From NORP294 sp047627915 (GTDB taxonomy: Bacteria > Bacteroidota > Bacteroidia > Flavobacteriales_E > Vicingaceae), in contig JBLHTZ010000065.1 in assembly GCA_047627915.1 (NCBI GenBank), positions 1 through 11,855 on the forward strand: a DNA stretch of 11,855 nucleotides, given 5' to 3'. This document shows positions 6,634 through 11,855 of this stretch, in pieces. The notes under the pieces were generated by a model, which did no database searches, was not told where the DNA came from, and saw only the letters and a program-made list of their open reading frames with translations. Position 1 is the first letter of the stretch, and the number at the start of each line of letters is the position of its first letter. The translations under genes and the position numbers were made by a program.

Positions 6634-8082
6634 ATGGGCAATTATAAATTTAGATGGAAAGCTGTAACGTTAGGTATAATTCTATTTTTCGGTTTATTGA
6701 CAAACTATACAGCACAGAATAAAGTATGGACCCTAGAGGAATGTATTGAATATGCATTGGAAAACAACCTACAAATTCAACAAAATGAATTGTCTCAGAA
6801 ACTTGCTGATTATGATTTGAAGCAAGCAAAATACAACGTACTTCCTGATTTAAACGGATTTATTTCTCACGCTTACAATTTTGGTCAAACAATTGACCCT
6901 TTTACAAACCAATTTGCAAACTCTCAAGTTCGATCAAATTCTTTTTCTGCGTCTTCTACTTTTACTATTTTTAATGGCTTTAGAAATATTAATACAATTA
7001 AGAGAAATCAAGCCCAACTAAAATCATCGCAGTTGGATTTAGAGAAAATGAAAAATGACATCTCTTTGAACATTGCAAATTCGTTCTTAGGTATTTTATT
7101 TAATCAAGAGTTGCTTAAGAACGCTGAAAGTCAGCTAAAAATAACGCAGCAGCAAATTGACCGAATTGAGAAACAAGTGAAAGCTGGAGCGCTTCCTGAA
7201 GGAGCGTTGAAAGACATTAATGCCCAATTTGCTAGCGAAGAATTAAATGTGGTGAATGCCGAAAATCAACTTAATATTTCAAAGTTAAACTTAGCTCAAC
7301 TGCTGCGACTTGAAAGTTTCGAAGATTTCGAAATTTTAAGTCCTAACTTAAGTTCTTTTAATGGGGTTAAAGAATTGGTTAGTCCCGGAGCATTGTATTT
7401 GTCTGCGCTAGAGACTATGCCTGAAGTTAAAAGTGCTGAATTCAGTCTCTATTCGGCTCACAAGAGCACTCAAATTGCCAGAAGTAGCTACTTACCGACT
7501 CTTAGCGTTTCTGGTTCAATTGGAACTGGTTACTCAGGAGCAAACAGGCAGGTTGTGGGTTTTAGGGATCCTCAAGTAGTTCAAACTACTGACTTCACAA
7601 GAAGTGGAGAAGATATATTTACAACCACAGCCATTCCTCTTTTTAAAGACAAACCATTTTCAGATCAATTTTCAGAAAATGAAAACAAATCTATTCGATT
7701 CTCTTTATCTATACCGATTTTCAATCGCTTTAGCGCCAGAGTTGGAGTGAAGCGAGCAAAAATTCAAGAACAAGTTTCTGATTTAAATTACGAATCGGCA
7801 AAGCTGACGTTGAGACAAAATATAGAATCTGCCCATAACGATGCTGCATCAGCCTTAAAGCGCTATAAGGCCGCAGAAAAGTCTGTCGCAGCGCTAGAAA
7901 CCTCGTTTGCTTACACGCAAGAAAGATATAATGTTGGCATCATTAATTCATTTGAATTCAACAATGAAAAGAACCGATTAATTAACGCTCAATCAGAATT
8001 ATTACAAGCTAAATACAATTATATATTTAGCACCAAAGTCTTAGACTTTTACCAAGGCGGAGGTGTTTCACTCTCTAAATAA
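6634..8082 (+). CDS. TolC-family outer membrane efflux protein
   Basis: This 482-residue protein has a signal peptide (hydrophobic core about residues 10-23, likely cleavage after A27, TA-Q). The mature protein opens with VWTLEECIEYALENNLQIQQ, the hallmark start of OEP (PF02321) domains. Two OEP repeats follow (roughly 36-235 and 270-470), each with long coiled helices such as QQQIDRIEKQVKAGALPEG and its second-repeat counterpart ALETSFAYTQERYNVGIIN. TolC proteins form trimeric beta-barrel channels with periplasmic tunnels for export. It is the first gene of a tight run with the adaptor gene 9 bp downstream. A near-match -7 box (TACATTTA, 6606-6613, one mismatch) lies 20 nt before the ATG. 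The substrate is unknown. Confidence 0.94.
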   Translation: MGNYKFRWKAVTLGIILFFGLLTNYTAQNKVWTLEECIEYALENNLQIQQNELSQKLADYDLKQAKYNVLPDLNGFISHAYNFGQTIDPFTNQFANSQVRSNSFSASSTFTIFNGFRNINTIKRNQAQLKSSQLDLEKMKNDISLNIANSFLGILFNQELLKNAESQLKITQQQIDRIEKQVKAGALPEGALKDINAQFASEELNVVNAENQLNISKLNLAQLLRLESFEDFEILSPNLSSFNGVKELVSPGALYLSALETMPEVKSAEFSLYSAHKSTQIARSSYLPTLSVSGSIGTGYSGANRQVVGFRDPQVVQTTDFTRSGEDIFTTTAIPLFKDKPFSDQFSENENKSIRFSLSIPIFNRFSARVGVKRAKIQEQVSDLNYESAKLTLRQNIESAHNDAASALKRYKAAEKSVAALETSFAYTQERYNVGIINSFEFNNEKNRLINAQSELLQAKYNYIFSTKVLDFYQGGGVSLSK

Positions 8083-8091
8083 AACAATGTC

Positions 8092-9417
8092 ATGAACTCA
8101 AAAAAGTGGTTAATTGCACTAGGAATAATAGTAGTTATTCTTGTAGTTGCGGGAGTTATAAAAGGTAAGTCCGGAGGAAAAGGTAAAAAGGTTGCAATTG
8201 AAAAGGTGGAGCGCCGAACTATTATTGAAACAGTAGCGGCAAGTGGGAAAATTCAGCCAGAAACGGAGGTTATCATTAGTTCAGATGTTTCTGGAGAAAT
8301 TATTGAAATGCCTGTTCAAGAGGGTGACCGAGTGAAGCTAGGAGATTTGCTTTTAAAAATTAACCCTGACCTTGTAGAGTCCGCATTAAGCAGAGCTGAA
8401 GCCGCTCTGAACACTACCAAGGCAAATTTAGCCGGCTCAAAGGCACGGTTAGCTCAATCTGAATCGCAGTTCCAAAATGCGAAAGCCTCTTTTGATAGAA
8501 ACAAGCAATTGCATGACAGCAAAGTGATTTCTCAAGCAGAATTTGACCAGGCTAAAGCCAACTACGAGGTTGCTACTGCAGATGTAGAAGCTGCAAAAGA
8601 AAGTGTTAGAGCCGGGATGTTTAACGTTAAAAGCTCTGAAGCTACATTAAAAGAAGCAAAAGAGAACTTAGGCAGAACTTCAATTTATTCTCCTATGGAT
8701 GGAGTCATTACCAAATTAAATAAAGAAAAAGGTGAACGTGTAGTTGGAACAGCCCAAATGGCAGGAACTGAAATTATGACGGTAGCCAATCTCAATGTAA
8801 TGGAAGTTGCGGTAGAGGTTAATGAAAATGATATTGTTCGGGTTTCCATAAATGATACCACCGAAATTGAAGTTGATGCTTACTTGGATAAAAGCTTTCG
8901 AGGTATTGTTACAGAAATTGCAAACTCAGCCAACACCTCAGGCATGAGTGCTGACCAAGTGACCAATTTTGACGTAAAAATCAGAATGCTACGGTATTCT
9001 TACGAAGATCTTTTAAAGAAAAGAGCCGATAGCTCCTCTCCGTTCCGACCCGGTATGTCTGCCACAGTTGATATAAGAACAACCCAGGTTAACAATGTGA
9101 TAACGGTTCCAATTCAAGCCGTTACAATTAGAAAAGATACTTTAAACACTACCGATAAAGCAATTGCATTAGAGACCGAAGAAGAAGACGAAAAGGAAAA
9201 AGTAGAAGTGGTATTTATAAAGGACGGCGAACAGGTAAAAATGGTCAAGGTAGAAACTGGAATACAGAATACTATGTATATCGAAATACTAGGTGGGCTT
9301 GAAGAAGGGCAAGAAGTAGTTGTTGCTCCTTACACCATCGTTTCTAAAATTTTAAAAGATGGACAAAGTATAATTGTTGTAGATAAAAAAGACCTTTTCA
9401 CTACTAATAAAAAGTAA
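8092..9417 (+). CDS. MacA/HlyD-type periplasmic adaptor subunit of a tripartite efflux system
   Basis: This 441-residue protein has one N-terminal membrane anchor (residues 6-23). Next come the first biotinyl-lipoyl half (about 58-95, VSGEIIEMPVQEGDRVKLGDLL in outline), an alpha-hairpin coiled coil (about 98-192, rich in A, Q, E and K), the second lipoyl half (about 195-225, SIYSPMDGVITKL) and a beta-barrel with membrane-proximal part (230-435). An acidic stretch, EEEDEKEK (363-370), interrupts the last domain. Long hairpins of this type link a TolC trimer to an inner-membrane ABC or RND transporter. The transporter itself is absent here: the next gene, 2 bp downstream, is tsaB. The 9-bp gap to the TolC gene makes co-transcription near certain. 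Confidence 0.94.
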   Translation: MNSKKWLIALGIIVVILVVAGVIKGKSGGKGKKVAIEKVERRTIIETVAASGKIQPETEVIISSDVSGEIIEMPVQEGDRVKLGDLLLKINPDLVESALSRAEAALNTTKANLAGSKARLAQSESQFQNAKASFDRNKQLHDSKVISQAEFDQAKANYEVATADVEAAKESVRAGMFNVKSSEATLKEAKENLGRTSIYSPMDGVITKLNKEKGERVVGTAQMAGTEIMTVANLNVMEVAVEVNENDIVRVSINDTTEIEVDAYLDKSFRGIVTEIANSANTSGMSADQVTNFDVKIRMLRYSYEDLLKKRADSSSPFRPGMSATVDIRTTQVNNVITVPIQAVTIRKDTLNTTDKAIALETEEEDEKEKVEVVFIKDGEQVKMVKVETGIQNTMYIEILGGLEEGQEVVVAPYTIVSKILKDGQSIIVVDKKDLFTTNKK

Positions 9418-9419
9418 CT

Positions 9420-10112
9420 ATGTCCTATTTGTTGGCCATTGAAACGGCTACCAAAATTTGTTCAGTCGGACTCTTTAAAGACGATGAGCTACTTCTGCTC
9501 AAAGAGGAAAAAGGCTATTATTCTCATGCAGAAAATTTAGCTGATTTCACGAGTAAACTTCTAATCGAAAGCAACCTTAGCGTAAAAGATTTGTCCGCTA
9601 TAGTCGTGAGTAAGGGGCCGGGTTCATATACTGGCTTGCGAATTGGTGTTTCTTTTGCCAAAGGTCTTTGTTACGCTCTTAAGATTCCTTTAATTAGCAT
9701 TGATACTTTACATGCACTAGCTCTAGGTTGGGTGCAAGTGGGAAATCCAGAAGTAGATTTAATTTGTCCAATGATTGATGCGCGAAGAATGGAGGTCTAT
9801 TCAGCAATCTATAGCTCCAAGCTACAATCTTTGAAATCGATTTCTGCAGATATTATTGAAGTTAATAGCTACAGTGAGCTGATTCAAGATAAAACTGTTG
9901 TTTTTATTGGAGATGGTGCTAAAAAGTCCCAGAATTTACTGCAAGGTGAAAAACGAACTTTCAGAGGCGATTTTCTACCTTCAGCAGCGTATTTGGGAAA
10001 AGAAGGATATAGAAAATTTCAGGAGGCTAAATTTGAAGACGTTGCGTATTTCGAACCACTTTATTTAAAAGAGTTCATTGCACTAAAAAGCAAAAAAGGC
10101 CATTTAGGTTAG
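9420..10112 (+). CDS. tsaB: tRNA N6-threonylcarbamoyladenosine (t6A37) biosynthesis protein TsaB
   Basis: This 230-residue protein matches TsaB in length and in its ASKHA-type N-terminus (LLAIETATKICSVGL), the HAENL segment (36-40), and the signature GPGSYTGLRIG (66-76). TsaB binds TsaD and TsaE in the cytoplasm to transfer the threonylcarbamoyl group to A37 of ANN-decoding tRNAs. It lacks the metal-binding histidines of TsaD, as expected for the dimerisation subunit. It starts 2 bp after the adaptor gene, so it shares the efflux operon although the functions appear unrelated. No clear terminator follows; the only structure is an all-AT 7-bp stem at 10118-10136 without a T-run. Confidence 0.96.
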   Translation: MSYLLAIETATKICSVGLFKDDELLLLKEEKGYYSHAENLADFTSKLLIESNLSVKDLSAIVVSKGPGSYTGLRIGVSFAKGLCYALKIPLISIDTLHALALGWVQVGNPEVDLICPMIDARRMEVYSAIYSSKLQSLKSISADIIEVNSYSELIQDKTVVFIGDGAKKSQNLLQGEKRTFRGDFLPSAAYLGKEGYRKFQEAKFEDVAYFEPLYLKEFIALKSKKGHLG

Positions 10113-10187
10113 ATCGCTATTTATCAGCCATAAATACGACAAATCAGACCCATTTCAACCATTTGATTAGTACAATATATTTTTCTT

Positions 10188-10195
10188 TACATTTG
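10188..10195 (+). promoter_or_regulatory. Bacteroidota promoter (-7 TACATTTG, -33 TTTG) for the DUF922-like gene
   Basis: The -7 is an exact TAnnTTTG match. A -33 TTTG lies at 10162-10165, 22 nt upstream, making this the most complete promoter in the window. Only 5 nt separate the -7 box from the ATG, so a leaderless or nearly leaderless mRNA is predicted. Confidence 0.6.
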
Positions 10196-10200
10196 GACGG

Positions 10201-10764
10201 ATGAGAGTTATAGTTTTTTTATTTTCACTTTTACTTTTTACTAATGCATTTGCGCAGGAAGATACCTTAAGTGTTACTTGGACTGAAGGCTATATCTTAA
10301 GTTGGGATGATTTCCAAGGAAAAGAAGATGTAGTTTTAAACCTATCGGCGCTTTCTAAAATAGCGATACCCTATACATACTCGTCTGACGGAGAAGTAAA
10401 CTTAACAGTTAAGTTATCTACCGTTTTCGTAAAAGGTGAATCTTGGTACAAAAGTGGGAAAGAAAACAACGTATTGTTGGGTCATGAGCAATTGCACTTT
10501 GATATTGCTGAACTTCATAGGCGACTGATTGTGAAAGCAATTCTAGATACAAAATTTTCATCCGAAAATTATGAGTCTGAACTGAAACAACTGGTAAACA
10601 AGATTTGGGATGAATATTACCGAAAAATGCAAGATCAGTACGATGCTGAAACGAATTATGCTAGGCTTTTTCAATCCCAAATTGATTGGAATGAAAGTGT
10701 TGCTGCCAAATTAATTGAACTAAAGGAATTTGATGATACCGAACTAATGGTCACTTTTCAGTAG
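10201..10764 (+). CDS. Secreted DUF922-like protein, putative zinc metalloprotease
   Basis: This 187-residue protein has a clear signal peptide (hydrophobic 3-15, cleavage after AFA-Q at about residue 18), so the mature form is probably periplasmic or secreted. After a LSWDDFQGK segment (33-41), the core contains SWYKS (81-85) and HEQLHFDIAELHRR (95-108). HEQLH (95-99) fits the HExxH zinc-metallopeptidase signature, with E104 a possible third ligand. Further on come YDAET (147-151) and a QIDWNE segment. This layout matches my memory of DUF922 (PF06037), described as a predicted secreted Zn-dependent protease. Catalysis has not been shown for the family as far as I know, and the assignment is by eye. 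It is convergent with the next gene; the ends overlap by 14 bp (10751-10764). Confidence 0.82.
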   Translation: MRVIVFLFSLLLFTNAFAQEDTLSVTWTEGYILSWDDFQGKEDVVLNLSALSKIAIPYTYSSDGEVNLTVKLSTVFVKGESWYKSGKENNVLLGHEQLHFDIAELHRRLIVKAILDTKFSSENYESELKQLVNKIWDEYYRKMQDQYDAETNYARLFQSQIDWNESVAAKLIELKEFDDTELMVTFQ

Positions 10765-11602
10765 AGTAATAATCATATTCCACCTTATAGACACTTATCG
10801 TCTTTTCTTTTACATCTCGCTTAACAATTGATTTAATCAATTTATTGTCATCATAAAGCATTGCTAATTTTGCAACAACAACCCGTTCCTCCATTTCTCT
10901 AATAAAATCTAAATAGCCACCTTGATACGTAAATTCCCAAAGTGTCTTTTTATGGACGCCAATCGTATTCCATTTCAATCTATGAATAAGCTGAGTCGCT
11001 TTGTAGTTAAAACTATCTACAACAAAACTCAACGAACGAGAGTAACTCTCCTTTTTTGAAATAACTTTATCCATAAAATTGGTCGTTACCCATTCAGATT
11101 TCATAGGCCTTCCAATAGAATTGTAGTATGTGTATTTTCTTTTTAACTCTTCTTCAGTTTGAATTTCAACTCGGTGAACATAGTTCGTATCTGATGTATT
11201 CTCATCTATTTTTATTTCTTGAAAAGTTGAATCATTTAACCACAAATAAGAGTATTTAAAACTAAATGGACCCTGATTTTCTGTTCTTGAAATCAATTTT
11301 AAACCATCGTAATGGAATTCAAAAACAGAAGTGTCGATTCGCCTGCTTAACAGTACAAACTTTCGACTTTCATACACTTTCCCTTCGGTTGAAAAGAAAT
11401 ATTCCGCAAATTTCCGTTCGCTACTAAATATTTCATCGTCTTTTTTATCGCTTTTGTAAATTGTAATCGACTTGATTGACTTGTTTTGTATAGATTCTAG
11501 CTCAAAAAAATCTTCCATAGTAAACCAGTCCTTGCTAGGGTCAAATTGCGCCACAGATAATAAAGAAATAAAGAAGGAACAAAAGAAAAGAGGAAATTTC
11601 AT
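10751..11602 (-). CDS. Secreted or periplasmic protein of unknown function
   Basis: The preferred start is ATG 11602 (283 residues), because it places a clean signal peptide at the N-terminus: MKFPLFFCSFFISLLSVAQ, with cleavage near A18-Q19. The frame can be extended 15 codons to 11647, but that would bury the signal sequence. The mature part is rich in alternating aromatic, charged and hydrophobic residues (for example FEFHYDGLKLISR and YKVEYDYYSTEK), suggesting successive beta-hairpins like those of Bacteroidota secreted beta-rich proteins. No catalytic motif or known domain was recognised. There is a cysteine inside the signal peptide, but no convincing lipobox. No exact -7 box is seen upstream. 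The gene is divergent from the surface-protein gene at 11744. Confidence 0.78.
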   Translation of the reverse strand: MKFPLFFCSFFISLLSVAQFDPSKDWFTMEDFFELESIQNKSIKSITIYKSDKKDDEIFSSERKFAEYFFSTEGKVYESRKFVLLSRRIDTSVFEFHYDGLKLISRTENQGPFSFKYSYLWLNDSTFQEIKIDENTSDTNYVHRVEIQTEEELKRKYTYYNSIGRPMKSEWVTTNFMDKVISKKESYSRSLSFVVDSFNYKATQLIHRLKWNTIGVHKKTLWEFTYQGGYLDFIREMEERVVVAKLAMLYDDNKLIKSIVKRDVKEKTISVYKVEYDYYSTEK

Positions 11603-11640
11603 ACAAGTAAATCGCGCACCTTGGTACATTAAAAAAATGC

Positions 11641-11659
11641 TGAACATTTTAAACGTTCA
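11641..11659. promoter_or_regulatory. Imperfect palindrome TGAACATTTTAAACGTTCA in a divergent intergenic region
   Basis: Nine positions pair on each side of a central T, with one mismatch (A/C at 11646/11654). It lies 38 bp upstream of the minus-strand gene start (11602) and about 85 bp upstream of the plus-strand start (11744). It could be an operator for either; no regulator can be named. Confidence 0.3.
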
Positions 11660-11731
11660 AAAGTCGTCATTATTAACATTAGACAACAGATAACTTTTAA
11701 ATTACGTCTAACATATAGAGATATAACACTA

Positions 11732-11739
11732 TACATTTG
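11732..11739 (+). promoter_or_regulatory. Bacteroidota -7 promoter element (TACATTTG) for the truncated surface-protein gene
   Basis: This is an exact TAnnTTTG match ending 4 nt before the ATG at 11744, again predicting a leaderless transcript. The same TACATTTG octamer precedes the gene at 10201. No -33 TTG is found at the expected distance. Confidence 0.5.
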
Positions 11740-11743
11740 ATTC

Positions 11744-11855
11744 ATGAAAAAAATCTTGAAGAAAATAATTTTACTATTTTTTCTTTTTAGCTTCTATCAA
11801 GTAAACGCTGCGCACCAAGTAGGTGGGTATTTAGAATACAGGTGCCTTCCGACAA
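11744..11855 (+). CDS. N-terminus of a secreted protein, probably a large PKD/gliding-motility-type surface protein (cut by window edge)
   Basis: Only 37 codons are visible. They encode a lysine-rich N-terminus, a strongly hydrophobic stretch (about residues 8-18) and a likely signal-peptidase site after A22 or A23 (VNAA-HQ). The mature protein starts HQVGGYLEYRCL. This matches the pattern (H-x-V-G-G-x-(hydrophobic)-x-Y-x-C-L) I associate with the mature ends of long Bacteroidota surface proteins. Those carry PKD-like repeats and a gliding-motility or type IX secretion C-terminal domain. The rest lies beyond the window, so the class is an inference from a short match; the secreted nature is well supported. 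Confidence 0.65.
   Translation, partial: MKKILKKIILLFFLFSFYQVNAAHQVGGYLEYRCLPT

Noticed and set aside
10118..10136. Stem-loop TATTTAT-N5-ATAAATA after tsaB as a terminator
   Set aside because: The stem is only 7 A/T pairs and no T-run follows, so it is too weak to call a terminator.
11603..11647. Upstream extension of the minus-strand secreted protein to 11647
   Set aside because: It would place 15 residues before a strong signal peptide and run into the near-palindrome; ATG 11602 is better.
11472..11693. Plus-strand open frame opposite the secreted protein start
   Set aside because: It is antisense to the signal-peptide-bearing gene and has no domain or promoter.
11679..11720. TTAGAC ... 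GTCTAA inverted repeat upstream of the surface-protein gene
   Set aside because: Arms of 6 bp separated by more than 20 bp are expected by chance in sequence of this composition.
1..11855. Mobile elements, CRISPR arrays, tRNA or rRNA genes, phage-defence genes
   Set aside because: No transposase or integrase motifs, terminal repeats, regularly spaced repeats or tRNA-like folds were seen; all gene-free gaps are 231 bases or shorter.

Overview
The window looks like a chromosomal stretch from a member of the Bacteroidota, most likely the Flavobacteriia or a close relative. The base composition is AT-rich. Exact matches to the Bacteroidota -7 promoter element TAnnTTTG sit just upstream of six genes. 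The right edge holds the start of a secreted protein whose mature N-terminus (AHQVGGYLEYRCL) resembles large PKD/gliding-motility-type surface proteins of this phylum. Most genes are housekeeping or common accessory families. There are no RNA genes, insertion sequences, phage genes or CRISPR arrays, and no gene-free stretch reaches 300 bases (the longest is 231 bases, 1116-1346).

Left region (1-2015): a minus-strand Na+/phosphate cotransporter, cut by the left edge, is divergent from an OmpR/PhoB-type response regulator. The regulator's receiver domain has lost the phospho-acceptor aspartate (Ala54) and the conserved lysine (Glu106), while its DNA-binding domain looks intact. The 231-bp gap between them is packed with GTTAA/TTAAC repeats, including two 11-bp-spaced pairs that recall Pho boxes. 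It also holds a perfect 7-5-7 palindrome placed about 41 bp upstream of the predicted transcription start. This is the best candidate for an undescribed regulatory system here: a phosphorylation-independent PhoB-like regulator controlling itself and the transporter. That is an inference.

Middle region (2012-6539): a classical short-chain dehydrogenase (minus) and a MurG/UGT-like glycosyltransferase of unknown substrate (plus) diverge from a 58-bp back-to-back promoter region. Thymidine kinase (tdk) and a free-standing alanine racemase (alr) follow on the minus strand, overlapping by 8 bp, so they are probably one transcript. Divergent from tdk is an acidic, partly disordered protein with a compact C-terminal module (residues 228-307) of unknown function.

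Right region (6634-11855): a TolC-family outer membrane factor, a MacA/HlyD-type periplasmic adaptor and tsaB (tRNA t6A synthesis) are packed with gaps of 9 and 2 bp, evidently one operon, but without an inner-membrane transporter. Then come a small secreted DUF922-like putative metalloprotease (HEQLH motif), a convergent secreted protein of unknown function, and the truncated surface-protein gene. Three convergent gene pairs overlap at their stop codons (4, 4 and 14 bp), leaving no room for ordinary terminators. Several promoters lie so close to the start codon that the mRNAs should be leaderless or nearly so.
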